Origin: Kiritimatiellia bacterium
Lineage (GTDB): Bacteria > Verrucomicrobiota > Kiritimatiellia > JAFGHX01
Assembly (NCBI GenBank): GCA_016929905.1
Contig: JAFGHX010000292.1
Coordinates: 1-64,000 of the forward strand
DNA: 64,000 bases
Direction of reading: 5' to 3'
The notes below the pieces were generated by a model. The model was given only the letters and a program-made list of their open reading frames with translations, had not been told where the DNA came from and did no database searches. Both the position numbers and the translations under genes were made by a program. Of this stretch, positions 26,667-35,713 are shown piece after piece. How positions within the stretch are numbered: position 1 is the first letter of the stretch; every line of letters begins with the position of its first letter.

Positions 26667-29600
26667 ATGAAGGCGTGTTCTACTGGGTTCGGGTCCCGCC
26701 TTGTCTCCGCTTCCCGGCGAATTCTGTGTTGTCTTGTGTTGGCGAGTGGTTTAGCGGCGTGTCGTCTTTGCGCGGCGGGCGAGCCGGTGTGGCCGGGTTC
26801 GAACACCCGGTTCTATCCGGGTATCTATCCGCGCTCCGGCGCGCCGGACCTGGACGCCGCATACCACGCGGGCCAGTTGGACGACTGGTGGGGCGGAGTA
26901 GACCGCCGGCTGTACCGGGAAACGAAGAACGGGCGGCGCCTCACGCATCTGGGAATCAAGTGCATATTCTCTTCGAAGAAGATATTCAGTTCTTATTGGC
27001 ATCGTCATCCGGACGGTCCTTTTGACTACGCGAACCGGAACGAGAACTCGCCGCTGATGCAGGATCCGGACGCGCGGGTGAACGGACAGCCGGTGTATGA
27101 CTGGTCGTGGTTCGACGCGATCCTGGCTCTGCCTCTGGTTGCGAACGGGGAATGCAAGGTGTTGTTCATGTACGACGATCAGGGAATTCGGGACAACCAC
27201 TGCGCCTGGTGGGTGACACAGCGCATGATGATGGAGAACCGTGAGCATCCCAAGAAGTACGACTGGGTCTACGCGCGCTGCAAGATGGATTTTCTGAAGG
27301 CGTGGGCCAGGCGCTATGCGGGCGATCCCCGGATCGCCGCGCTGGAACTGTCCGAATACGCACATCTTGAGAACGAAGGCAAGACCTGCGGTTATGTGGT
27401 GCCGGACCAGTTCTGGCAGGTCTCGGCGGAGAATGGCAGTTTCTTCTATCCGGCCAAGGCGATGCTCGAAGCGGATCCGGGCCTGATGATCATCTTCACG
27501 GGGCCGGCGGCGTTCACGGACCGCTATTTCGAAGGTGTCGGGACGGGGCTTGGCCTGAACGATCTGCCCGGCGTCCAGTGCGTGTGCCTGCAGGACATCA
27601 TCTTCTTCAGCGGCACCTGCGGCGACGGCGCGCCGGGCACAGTGGACTGCGAAACCGGTCAGTGGGCGGCGAAATGGCTCTGCCAACAGGCCCTGGTCCG
27701 GCACGATCTGCCGGTCATGGTCTGCGCCGAGCGCAACGGCTGGCGCATCGGAGCCAGGGACCGAAGAGTCGGCGCCGAGAATCCCTGGAACATCGACTAC
27801 TGGCCCAACGAAGACGATCCGTGGGACGGGGAGCAAGAGGGCGGCGTCGGCGCCTACATGTTCCCCGATCCCGCCTTCTGGCTGTGGTATTGCTCCGGCC
27901 GCCCCAGGGCCGAAGGCGCGGCCGCCGATTCCGGGCTCGGCCAGCCAGGCGCAGACCCGCCGGGCGTGATTCCCGCTGTCTTCTACGATCCCACACCGCC
28001 CTGGTGCTCCACGCCGGGCTGCGCCAGCGCCGACGGGCAGTTTTCGGACTCGTGGTACTACGGAAACCTGAGCCGGGCCCGGTATCGCAAAGCGTTCCGC
28101 ATGTTCGGGCCGAGCGGAACCAAAGCGATGTTCAACCTGCCCAAGGGCTACGAGGGCGAAACCGCTTCGAGCGTGCGGGTCCGCGCGGGCAGCGACGACG
28201 CCGAGGAGCGGCTCGATACCGGCGCGGTCTCGCTGAGCAGCTCCGACCTGGAGCTCGTACGCGACAGCGCCGACCAGCTCGTGGGGCTGCGCTTCGTCGG
28301 GGTGGACGTCCCCCGGAATGCGCTCATCGAGGAAGCCCGGCTCACGTTCGTGACCGATGAAACCGGTTCTGAAGCAACCCAGCTCCGCATCCGGGCCCAG
28401 GCTGCCGATAATCCGGCAACCTTCACGAGCACGGCGGGCAACCTCAGCGCGCGACCGCGCACGGCGGCGTCGGTGAGCTGGGCGCCGGAGGCGTGGAACA
28501 CGATTGGCCGGTCGAACCAATCGCCCGACATTGCGGCGGTCGTCCAGGAGATCGTGGACCGGCCGGACTGGTCGAGCGGGAACGCGCTCGCGATCCTCAT
28601 CAGCGGCAACGGCCGGCGCGTGGCGAAAGCCTACGACGGGCAAGCGGCCGCCGCTCCGTTGCTGTACATCGGCTATCGCGAGGCGCCCGCCATCGCCGTA
28701 AGCGCCACGAACATCTTTGTGAGCGCGCCGCAAGGCGAAGATTGCCCGGACGCCACCTTCCAGGTCTGGAACGGGCTGTACGGACTCTTCGAGTACAGCG
28801 TGGTCGAAGCGACCAGCAAGTTCAGCGTCTGGCCGGTCTCGGCCGCCTCCGACGGGCCGGCCGAGAAGTGCACGCACACGATTTCCTTCAATACCGCGGA
28901 CTTGCTCCAGGGCACATACGAGCGCACGATTCGAATCGAGGACAACGGATCCGGTCCGCGCAACGGGCCGGTCACAATCCTTGTCCGTATCGAGATCGGG
29001 CCGCCCCCGCCGGCGGCGCCCGCCGGGTTGGCGGCCGCCGGCCTCTCGGCAACCGCTGCGCACCTGACCTGGCGGGATCTGTCGGACGAAGATCGGTACA
29101 TGCTGCGCACGAGTCTCGACGGCGAGCATTGGTACGCGCTCGACGCGGTCTACCCCGCGGCCGACACCACGCAATACGTCGCGAGCGGGTTGACCCCGAA
29201 CACGGTCTACTACTTCAAGCTGCGCGGGATCAACGAGAGCGGATACGGCCCCTACTGCGAGCCGATCCGCGTCGTCACGCCGCGTCCCGATGCCGGCACG
29301 TTCACCGCCTACAACGACCTGTGCTGGGACGCCACCCAGCCGGCCGCGAGGATCACCGCCATTACACGCGCTGAGTCCGGCCTGCTCATGGACCACGACA
29401 CCGGCGAGTACATCCCCGTCACGCTCACGATCAACGCGGGCGGCGGCCGCGCCGTCGAGGTCGGAGCCGACCCCGCGGCCCGGACCGAGGCGGCCAGCGT
29501 CTTCGGCGGGATCGTCGATTGCCGAGGCGTGCTCGACTATGCGACAAGCGAACTGACGTTCACGGTCGCCGGGCTCAGCAGCGCACGGCGCTATGAACTC

Positions 29601-30869
29601 ACCCTGTTCGGCAACCGCGCTAACACCGCCTACACCGCCCGCACCACACCGCTCACGCTCGAAGGCGCGGACGGGTCCGTCAACACCAGCAGCGCCGGCG
29701 TAACCGTCCAGACCGCACTCGTCGCCGACGACACGACCGTGATCGTGAACGGGTTCAACACCGTCAAGGGGCTTGTCGCGCGCTACGACCAGATCGAGCC
29801 GGGCGCCGACGGCGAAATCCGCGTCCGCGTGCCCGCCTGGAGCGGGACGGGCGATGCAGGCCGCTCCTACCTCAACGCCCTGCGTCTACGCACCGTCGAG
29901 CCGCCGGCTCCGACCCTTCCGCAGGGAGCCGTGTGGCGCTATCGCAAAGGCAGCGCCGAAGCGTCCGGCCCGCCGGCCGCATGGCGGCAGCCCGGATTCG
30001 ACGCGTCCCGGTGGGCGCAGGGCGCCGCACCGATCGGATACGGCGCGCCCGCCGTCGGCGGCACCGTGCTCAGCGACATGCGAGGCAACTACACATCCAT
30101 CTTCCTGCGCCGCACCTTCCACGTCGCCGATCCGCCGCTCGTCGCGGCCATCGCCGTCCAGATCCGATACGACGACGGCTTCATCCTCTGGCTCAACGGC
30201 CGCGAAGTGGCACGCGCCAACATGCCCGGAGAACCCGGCAGCCTCGTGCCCTGCAGCGCGACAGCCGGCGAGGCGGACAGCGGCACGCGCGGCATCTCGC
30301 TCTGCGGCACACAACTCCCGGAACTGGCCGTCGGCCTCAACGTCATCGCCGCGCAGGTCTTCAACTGTTCGCTCCGCGACTCCAGCGACTGCGTTTTCGA
30401 CGCATCGCTCGATCTGATCCCGGCGGCCACCTCGCGTACCGCGGACGCCGACGGGAACCGGCTGCCCGATGCGTGGGAAACCGCCCATCTGGCCGGACTG
30501 GCCGACCCGTCTGACCGGGCCGACTCCGGCGATCCCGACGCAGACGGGCTGTCCAACCTGCAGGAATGGATTGTCGGCTCCGATCCGCAAAGCGCCGCGC
30601 ACAGGGAGGACGGGCGGCTCCTGAGCGTCGCGCCGGCCGACGGCCGGCTTGTAGTCTCGTTGCACACCGTGGCCGCGGCCGGAGCCGGCTATGAAGCCCT
30701 GAGCCGGCGTTACGCCCTGGAAGAGGCCCCGCTTCAAAGCGCCGAATGGCGCGCCGTGCCCGGGTGCACGAACATCCCGGGCACCGGCCGGATCGTTGCC
30801 TATACGGTGCCCGACACAACGGAGCCGCGCGTCTACCGTGCACGCGTGTGGCTCGAAACCGCGCCATAG
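26667..30869 (+). CDS. Large exoprotein: glycosidase-like domain, FnIII and C-terminal cassette
   Basis: A 1400-residue exported protein with a signal peptide (basic start, then ILCCLVLASGLAACRLCAAG). The N-terminal half (residues 40-500) looks like a TIM-barrel glycosidase; candidate acids lie in ALELSEYAHLE and MVCAERNGW, but the family is uncertain. A beta region follows, then a fibronectin type III domain (about 785-870). Next come an AYNDLCW module (about 880-1080), a jelly-roll module starting GAVWRYRKG (about 1087-1255), a calcium-loop segment DADGNRLPDAWE ... GLSNLQEWIVGSDP (about 1260-1305) and a terminal domain ending YRARVWLETAP. The last four units recur in the same order in the proteins at 37720-44286 and 61237-64000. 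AGGAG precedes the ATG at 26667. Polysaccharide binding or hydrolysis at the cell surface is inferred. Confidence 0.75.
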   Translation: MKACSTGFGSRLVSASRRILCCLVLASGLAACRLCAAGEPVWPGSNTRFYPGIYPRSGAPDLDAAYHAGQLDDWWGGVDRRLYRETKNGRRLTHLGIKCIFSSKKIFSSYWHRHPDGPFDYANRNENSPLMQDPDARVNGQPVYDWSWFDAILALPLVANGECKVLFMYDDQGIRDNHCAWWVTQRMMMENREHPKKYDWVYARCKMDFLKAWARRYAGDPRIAALELSEYAHLENEGKTCGYVVPDQFWQVSAENGSFFYPAKAMLEADPGLMIIFTGPAAFTDRYFEGVGTGLGLNDLPGVQCVCLQDIIFFSGTCGDGAPGTVDCETGQWAAKWLCQQALVRHDLPVMVCAERNGWRIGARDRRVGAENPWNIDYWPNEDDPWDGEQEGGVGAYMFPDPAFWLWYCSGRPRAEGAAADSGLGQPGADPPGVIPAVFYDPTPPWCSTPGCASADGQFSDSWYYGNLSRARYRKAFRMFGPSGTKAMFNLPKGYEGETASSVRVRAGSDDAEERLDTGAVSLSSSDLELVRDSADQLVGLRFVGVDVPRNALIEEARLTFVTDETGSEATQLRIRAQAADNPATFTSTAGNLSARPRTAASVSWAPEAWNTIGRSNQSPDIAAVVQEIVDRPDWSSGNALAILISGNGRRVAKAYDGQAAAAPLLYIGYREAPAIAVSATNIFVSAPQGEDCPDATFQVWNGLYGLFEYSVVEATSKFSVWPVSAASDGPAEKCTHTISFNTADLLQGTYERTIRIEDNGSGPRNGPVTILVRIEIGPPPPAAPAGLAAAGLSATAAHLTWRDLSDEDRYMLRTSLDGEHWYALDAVYPAADTTQYVASGLTPNTVYYFKLRGINESGYGPYCEPIRVVTPRPDAGTFTAYNDLCWDATQPAARITAITRAESGLLMDHDTGEYIPVTLTINAGGGRAVEVGADPAARTEAASVFGGIVDCRGVLDYATSELTFTVAGLSSARRYELTLFGNRANTAYTARTTPLTLEGADGSVNTSSAGVTVQTALVADDTTVIVNGFNTVKGLVARYDQIEPGADGEIRVRVPAWSGTGDAGRSYLNALRLRTVEPPAPTLPQGAVWRYRKGSAEASGPPAAWRQPGFDASRWAQGAAPIGYGAPAVGGTVLSDMRGNYTSIFLRRTFHVADPPLVAAIAVQIRYDDGFILWLNGREVARANMPGEPGSLVPCSATAGEADSGTRGISLCGTQLPELAVGLNVIAAQVFNCSLRDSSDCVFDASLDLIPAATSRTADADGNRLPDAWETAHLAGLADPSDRADSGDPDADGLSNLQEWIVGSDPQSAAHREDGRLLSVAPADGRLVVSLHTVAAAGAGYEALSRRYALEEAPLQSAEWRAVPGCTNIPGTGRIVAYTVPDTTEPRVYRARVWLETAP

Positions 30870-30894
30870 ACCGATTGTCCGCGTCGGGCGTGAA

Positions 30895-30921
30895 CACGGA
30901 CAAACACGGACTTGCACGGAC
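30895..30921 (+). repeat. CACGGAC repeat with 10-bp period
   Basis: CACGGAC occurs three times at exact 10-nt spacing (30895, 30905, 30915), directly after the exoprotein gene. Function unknown. The rest of the 152-nt gap holds only the 7-bp repeat array at its right end. Confidence 0.5.
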
Positions 30922-30992
30922 GGGACACTGCCCGCCGACAACGGACCCCTGATGTTCAATTACGGATCAGCAAGGTGCCACACGCAGACCCG

Positions 30993-31034
30993 TCTCTTCT
31001 TCATTTTTCATTCTTCATTCTTCATTCTTCATTG
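30993..31034 (-). repeat. Tandem 7-bp repeat (AGAATGA) at a gene 3' end
   Basis: On the minus strand: GCAATGA, AGAATGA three times, AAAATGA, then a degenerate AGAAGAG unit. The stop codon (31022-31024) of the beta-helix gene lies in the second unit and its last residues NEE are encoded by it. Confidence 0.75.
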
Positions 31035-33619
31035 CCCCCGCGTCCCCAGGCCGAATCGTCCACTTCCCCGCGTTTGTAGAGCGCGAGGAACTCGCCGCCG
31101 GGCAGCGCGGTGCTGTGGCCGTTGAGCTGTTCGGTCACAACCGTGACGTTCTCGGTCCGCTTCCCGGCGCCCATCCCGGCCAGGACCACGTCGGAGCTGT
31201 GCCGCACCACATAGGCGCTCTGCGGCTCCTTCCTGGCATGGTGGCCGCCGTGGCCGAGCACCATGATGTTGCGCGAGTTCTCGATGTGCATGACGTCCGG
31301 CCCGCTCTCCACTTTCGTGGCAAAGGTCCGCACGTTCCGGCAGTCTCTGACCACGACCTCCGGCGTATGGCGGCAGTGTTCGGGGTTGAACCCGTAGAAC
31401 GTAAGCGGCTCCTGCGTGCCGGTGATGGTCACGAGCGGCTCCTCGCACTTCGCGATGGTGTACCAGAAATACCAGCGCCCGCCGCCATGGCCGCTGATCC
31501 GGATCTTACCCCCGCCGATCGCGTTCACGAGCGAGTGGCGTCCGGCGCGCCAATGCACGTTGGCGAAGTTGGCTGCGTTTCTGGGCTGGAACGAGAGGTC
31601 GCCGAGATACGTCGCCGCGTCGTGGTCGTCCACCGTCTCGAGCAGCGGCGTCTCCTGCGCCGGTTGCCAGGATTTCGACGCGAGCAGCGTTGTGTTCGCC
31701 TCGGCCGTGCCGAACAGTTTCGTCTTGCGCCCGAGCGTGAGCGTGCCGCTGATGACGTACTCGCCTTTGGGCAGGAACACCTTCGGGTATTCGGCCAACG
31801 CCTTGCGCAAGGCGGCCGTGTCGTCGGTCTTGCCGTCGCCTTTGGCCCCGATGTCGGAATCTCTCACATTCTTGGCGTCGGCCTCTTCAAAGGACGGCAG
31901 CCGTTCCCAGAGATGGCGGGCGACGAAATCGCGCGGCGGCGCGGCAGGCCCCGGCTCCAGCGCCACGATTTCATCGTGGTGCTGACGTCCGTCCGTCCAC
32001 TGCAGGGCCGGCGTCGTCTCGGAATGCCCCCCGTACGCGTATTCGCGCACGCGCGTCCAACCCGGCGCCAGCGTATACTGTGCGGCTTGTTTATTCTCGA
32101 TCAGCTTCCCCGCGCCGGTCGCATAAACGTTGCGCAGGTAGACAATCTCGCCCACCTTGTTGTCGATCAGTGTTCCGCCGGGCTCCTCGATCTCGATCGT
32201 GCCGTCGTAAAGCATCAGCGCACCGCCAACCGACCAACCCTCGCCCACGACGAGCGCGGGTGCGCGTTTCTTGCGGATCTCGAACCCGACCAACACGCAC
32301 GGCACAAAGTTGTTCAGTTGGACGGCGGTCTTCTTCTGGCCGATGAGCCGGCAACCGACGGCGATCGACCCGGCACCCCGCTGCGCGTAGATGCCGTAGT
32401 CCCCGCCGATCACTTCGAGGTTGGCCCCGCCCATCCCGCGCGAGGGCAGGCCCCAGATGCCCGCAACCCCGTCCCGCGCGTTCACGCGACAGTCTGTGAG
32501 CGACGCGCCCTGCGCGGCGTAAAACGCCAGTCCGGCCGCGCCCGGATTGTTGCAGCCGACGTCGATATCGATCCCGCGGAACTCCATCTTGAACCCGCAG
32601 CTCGCGCCCCAGTCGACCTCGTTCAAGTCGTCGATCCGCGTCACAGCTTGTTCCGAGTTGCCCCTCTCACTGTGCTGTGTCCACATATGCACGACCGCTT
32701 TGGGCCGGTTCGCGTCCTGGAAACGGGCACACCCGTCCTTGAGTTTGATGAGCGGGCGCCGGGCCTTGGTGGAGCCGATCAGAACCGGGATCTGACTGCC
32801 ATTCTGGAGCCAGACCCCCTTCTCCGGATGGTAGCGCGGCGATTTCTTCATACACTGCAGCGTGTCGGACACCCGATACGTACCCGTCGGAAAAAACACG
32901 GCGAGCCGCGCGTCCACGGCGTCCACGATCGCCTTCTGCAGCGCCGCGGTCGAGTCCTTCACGCCCTTCGGATCCACGGCATGGCCGCGCCAGCCGTTGT
33001 AGAGCGTGACGTCGAGAAAGCCCTGGCGGTACAACGCGTTGTCCGACTCCTTAATCTGGGTGAGCCGCGCCTTGTCGTCCGCCAGTTCCGCGGGGATACA
33101 GTCCGGCACTTTGCGCTTGCGCGCGGCTTTCGAGTCATAAATACCGGGATAGACCAAGATACTGTCCAGGGAGAGCCTATGCATGTCCGGCTGCCCCGCG
33201 TCCACGCTCACGCGGACCGTGTTGGGCCCTTTCTCGAACCGCAAATCGGCGTAGGCATGGCGCCACTGCCTGCGATCGACCTTGCCGAATCGGAATTGGC
33301 GTACCGGCCCCGCGCCCGTCTGCACCGTCGCCTTCACGTTCCCGTACGTGTGAAAGGTGAATTTGAGCGTGCGCGTCGCCTCGGAGGGGCTCTTGACAAC
33401 GAAGCTCAGCGTCTGCGCGCCGCCCTGCGCGGGGTCGAACACGACATAGCCCGAACCGCTCTCGGGCTTCAGTTCGGCTTCCATCTTCACGCGCCGGCAC
33501 CCGGTGAGCTGCCCGTCCTCGGCCTCGACGTTCACCGGCTCCGCCGCACCTGCCGCGCCGGCCAAATGAACGGCGGTCCACACGCACGCAGCCACACAAC
33601 TCAGCATCATGCGTCGCAT
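31022..33619 (-). CDS. Secreted CBM35-like plus beta-helix (pectate-lyase-3-like) protein
   Basis: An 865-residue protein. The signal peptide (MRRMMLSCVAACVWTAVHLA) leads to a carbohydrate-binding-like jelly roll (about residues 30-160: EAEDGQL, RLSLDSILVY) of CBM6/35 type. Then comes a two-part Pectate_lyase_3-like beta helix beginning DSTAALQKAIVDAVD and LAVFFPTGTYRVSDTL, with the second half starting GKTDDTAALRKALAEYPKVF. From there on it is homologous to the protein at 18200-20764, including the final LALYKRGEVDDSAW, which corresponds to VAVYKRGELDDGAMW there. GGAGG precedes the ATG at 33619. Although separated from the main block, it shares an upstream box with the beta-helix gene at 20901-22799. 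The last residues and stop come from the 7-bp repeat array. Confidence 0.82.
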   Translation of the reverse strand: MRRMMLSCVAACVWTAVHLAGAAGAAEPVNVEAEDGQLTGCRRVKMEAELKPESGSGYVVFDPAQGGAQTLSFVVKSPSEATRTLKFTFHTYGNVKATVQTGAGPVRQFRFGKVDRRQWRHAYADLRFEKGPNTVRVSVDAGQPDMHRLSLDSILVYPGIYDSKAARKRKVPDCIPAELADDKARLTQIKESDNALYRQGFLDVTLYNGWRGHAVDPKGVKDSTAALQKAIVDAVDARLAVFFPTGTYRVSDTLQCMKKSPRYHPEKGVWLQNGSQIPVLIGSTKARRPLIKLKDGCARFQDANRPKAVVHMWTQHSERGNSEQAVTRIDDLNEVDWGASCGFKMEFRGIDIDVGCNNPGAAGLAFYAAQGASLTDCRVNARDGVAGIWGLPSRGMGGANLEVIGGDYGIYAQRGAGSIAVGCRLIGQKKTAVQLNNFVPCVLVGFEIRKKRAPALVVGEGWSVGGALMLYDGTIEIEEPGGTLIDNKVGEIVYLRNVYATGAGKLIENKQAAQYTLAPGWTRVREYAYGGHSETTPALQWTDGRQHHDEIVALEPGPAAPPRDFVARHLWERLPSFEEADAKNVRDSDIGAKGDGKTDDTAALRKALAEYPKVFLPKGEYVISGTLTLGRKTKLFGTAEANTTLLASKSWQPAQETPLLETVDDHDAATYLGDLSFQPRNAANFANVHWRAGRHSLVNAIGGGKIRISGHGGGRWYFWYTIAKCEEPLVTITGTQEPLTFYGFNPEHCRHTPEVVVRDCRNVRTFATKVESGPDVMHIENSRNIMVLGHGGHHARKEPQSAYVVRHSSDVVLAGMGAGKRTENVTVVTEQLNGHSTALPGGEFLALYKRGEVDDSAWGRGGNEE

Positions 33620-33637
33620 TGTGCCCTCCTCAAGAAA

Positions 33638-33647
33638 TACAACATGT
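33638..33647 (-). promoter_or_regulatory. ACATGTTGTA element, copy 2
   Basis: Identical 10-mer to that at 22812-22821, lying 19-28 nt before the start codon at 33619. Confidence 0.4.
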
Positions 33648-33682
33648 AGGCTATCCGTCGCGGAAACGGACACTTCTTTTGT

Positions 33683-33706
33683 TCAACGTTCACCGAATAG
33701 TGCCCG
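33683..33706 (-). promoter_or_regulatory. Shared upstream box, copy 2 (CGAATAGTGCCCG)
   Basis: Matches the block at 22853-22876 at all but three of 24 positions and lies 35 nt from a shared ACATGTTGTA. Here it is 64-87 nt upstream of the CBM/beta-helix gene. Confidence 0.5.
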
Positions 33707-33792
33707 GCCGTGACCGCCAGCGGACAACACAATTGCCGAAAGGCGAGCGCCGGGACACGCCAAAACGCGTACGACTGTCGGCAAGCCAACCC

Positions 33793-34641
33793 TCACACGA
33801 GCGGCCCACCGTACTCCTCCACGGCCTGGTGCGCCGCATGCTGAAGCGCGGCGGCGTCCGCGGCAGGAATCTGCTCGGGCACGAATGGGCTGCGGGAAGG
33901 CCTGCTTCCGGTGAAGGCTTCATACCAGACACAGTTGCCCAGGTAGCATCCGTACGCGTTGCCATGGTTGGCGTCAATGTGAAGTTCCGCGTTCCCGCTG
34001 GCCGTGTTCCCTGTTCGCCAATGCCATCCCACGTTCAGTGAGCCGGTCTGATCGGGAAGCGTCAGAGGTTTGGGATTCTCGAAATCGAATGTGCCGTCCA
34101 CTCGATACCTGAAGTGCTTCCGCGCCTTCTGAAAGGCCTCACCCGACGGCAGGATCGGCAATTCATACTTCCCGGCCATCGCGGCATAGTTGGCTTTCAG
34201 GTCTTCGAACATCTTCTGCTGAGTAATCTCCCACTCGGCCATCTGAGGTGAATCGATCCGGTAGGCCCATGTCTGATGGATGGCCGGCTGAGCCTGGGGT
34301 GCCAGATCCCTGACCAGCGCATGAAGATTGCCGAAAAACGGTTCGAAGGTGTCCGCCAGCCATGACTGCCTGCTCACCTGCTGCAGGGTCACAAAGTCCC
34401 ATGGCTCCGCGGCCAGTATTTCCCGCAGGTTCATGTTGACGGGCGTCTCCTGCCCCGTGAGCTGGAAATCGTAAGGCTTCACATCCGGCAGCAGATCGCA
34501 CTGCGTGACCACATTCCAGTGCTTCTCAAGGGAACACCCGCCGAAATCGGCCCTGCCGAGCACGATTTCATCCGTCATCTCTTCAAGGTACCGTGTTGCG
34601 TTGCGTGAGAAGCTGTTGCCGATTGTCAGAACTCTGACCAT
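33793..34641 (-). CDS. DUF4886 SGNH-hydrolase-like protein
   Basis: A 282-residue protein matching the DUF4886 family, a branch of SGNH hydrolases. The first block is VLTIGNSFSRNATRYL, with the nucleophile serine in GNSFS. A middle block is DFVTLQQVSRQSW, and the C-terminal catalytic pair would be in HIDANHGNAYG. No signal peptide is visible, so it appears cytoplasmic. CGGAG precedes the ATG at 34641. Probable esterase on a sugar-derived substrate, judging by family and by its location next to polysaccharide genes; substrate unknown. Confidence 0.75.
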   Translation of the reverse strand: MVRVLTIGNSFSRNATRYLEEMTDEIVLGRADFGGCSLEKHWNVVTQCDLLPDVKPYDFQLTGQETPVNMNLREILAAEPWDFVTLQQVSRQSWLADTFEPFFGNLHALVRDLAPQAQPAIHQTWAYRIDSPQMAEWEITQQKMFEDLKANYAAMAGKYELPILPSGEAFQKARKHFRYRVDGTFDFENPKPLTLPDQTGSLNVGWHWRTGNTASGNAELHIDANHGNAYGCYLGNCVWYEAFTGSRPSRSPFVPEQIPAADAAALQHAAHQAVEEYGGPLV

Positions 34642-34686
34642 TGGAACTCCGGGTCAGCCAAGTTTCAGGTGGCTACCGCGAACAAA

Positions 34687-34711
34687 GGCCATGTCGGCCT
34701 GCGACATGGCC
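34687..34711. other. Perfect 10-bp hairpin upstream of DUF4886 gene
   Basis: GGCCATGTCG (34687-34696) and CGACATGGCC (34702-34711) are exact inverses with a 5-nt loop. It lies 46 nt upstream of the DUF4886 start and before the AraC remnant. It may be an operator, an mRNA leader structure or a terminator remnant. Confidence 0.4.
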
Positions 34712-34808
34712 GGGATGATGCCACAGGGCACATGCGAAGGCAAGCCTACAGGGCTTCTTTCCCGACGCGTCGTTGCCGGCGAACAGGACTCGGAGAGGCG
34801 CTGACTCC

Positions 34809-35006
34809 ATGACGCCCAACACCTACCGCAACCCGCGTCGGATGGCTCTCGCGATGGATATGCTCTCAAACACCACGTTGTGTGTGAAAGCAATCTCCGC
34901 GCGCCTGGGCTTCGAGCACACCCCGGCCTTCTCCAGCATGTTTCGGAAGCTCTCGGGCAGCACGCCGAGCGAGATCGTCCGCCGGTATCGGCCCCACACG
35001 AATTAG
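34809..35006 (+). pseudogene. AraC-type HTH remnant
   Basis: 65 codons matching only the last two-thirds of an AraC/XylS HTH domain: YRNPRRMALAMDMLSNTTLCVKAISARLGFEH, FSSMFRKLSGSTPSEIVRRYRP. The effector domain and the first HTH helix are missing, and no in-frame AraC-like sequence precedes it (a TTG at 34773 adds only 12 unrelated residues). It is best read as a 5'-deleted pseudogene, perhaps the former regulator of the divergent DUF4886 gene. A free-standing mini-HTH protein is less likely. Confidence 0.55.
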
Positions 35007-35138
35007 CGTGGGCCCGAGGCCTTCCTCGAAAACTTGCGCGAACTTCCTCGCCCCCCCCCTGGAATAATCCGGCGCAGCCCGGGGCGCCGGGGCCTTGCCA
35101 GCCTGCAATCCGGATGGCGGACCGCGCCGCTTTTTCTT

Positions 35139-35170
35139 GTCAGGATCCGTCGCTTCGTGAGAATAGTCAC
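35139..35170 (+). promoter_or_regulatory. Putative ECF-type promoter of the sigma gene
   Basis: GTCAGGATCC (35139-35148), exactly 13 nt, then AATAGTCAC (35162-35170). The same two boxes with the same spacer length occur at 37640-37671 before the giant CotH protein gene. A T-rich run precedes the first box. This looks like an autoregulated ECF promoter (-35 and -10). Confidence 0.6.
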
Positions 35171-35185
35171 CGAGAGGACACCCAC

Positions 35186-35713
35186 ATGGACAAATCGTTC
35201 AGCATTCTGGTCCGGGACTACCACGAGATGGTGTTCTGCTATCTGCTCTCGTTCCTGGAGGACCGGCACGAGGCGGAGGATCTGACGCAAGACGCCTTTG
35301 TGGTGGCGTACCGCAAGCTGGACACATTCGAGCAAGACCGCGATTTCGGGGCGTGGGTGCGCGGGATAGCCCGGAATCTGGCGCGGTCTCGCCGCCGAAA
35401 ATCGGGGCGGCTCGCGTTCATGGAACTGGATCAACTGGAGCAGCAGGTTGAGCGTTCGTTCGCGCGGCCGGCCGGCACGCGGCGCAACATCTGGCAGGAC
35501 AGGCTCGCGGCGCTGTCGCAGTGCCTGACGAAGCTGGACGGCGTGGCGCGCAAGGTGGTGGAGCTGTTCTACGCGCAGGGCACAGCGGCGGGCGAAATTG
35601 CACGGCAACTCGGCATGAGTCTCGAAGCCGTCTGGCAGCGGCTTTCCCGCGCGCGGCGCGGGCTGAAGACCTGTATTGACGGCGAGCTGGCGCGGGAGGG
35701 TGGGCTGCAATGA
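35186..35713 (+). CDS. ECF RNA polymerase sigma factor
   Basis: A 175-residue sigma-70 family factor with region 2 (VRDYHEMVFCYLLSFLEDRHEAEDLTQDAFVVAYRKL and FGAWVRGIARNLAR) and region 4 (KLDGVARKVVELFYAQGT, EIARQLGMSLEAVWQRLSRAR). There is no region 3, as expected for ECF factors. The start at 35186 has GAGAGG upstream and directly opens region 2. It overlaps the following FecR-like gene by ATGA, so the pair is translationally coupled. It is preceded by a promoter-like pair of boxes that recurs upstream of the CotH exoprotein gene, suggesting autoregulation and a defined target. Confidence 0.9.
   Translation: MDKSFSILVRDYHEMVFCYLLSFLEDRHEAEDLTQDAFVVAYRKLDTFEQDRDFGAWVRGIARNLARSRRRKSGRLAFMELDQLEQQVERSFARPAGTRRNIWQDRLAALSQCLTKLDGVARKVVELFYAQGTAAGEIARQLGMSLEAVWQRLSRARRGLKTCIDGELAREGGLQ

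Noticed and set aside
26751..29396. An 881-codon minus-strand frame opposite the 1400-residue exoprotein
   Set aside because: Antisense shadow with low-complexity composition.
30960..30980. A sigma-54 -24/-12 promoter (GCAA ... TGCCA) before the beta-helix gene
   Set aside because: The spacing between GCAA and TGCCA is far too short, and it lies at the gene's 3' end.
33793..34641. A sulfatase or GH identity for the gene upstream of the AraC remnant
   Set aside because: The GNSFS and DxNH blocks fit DUF4886/SGNH, not those families.
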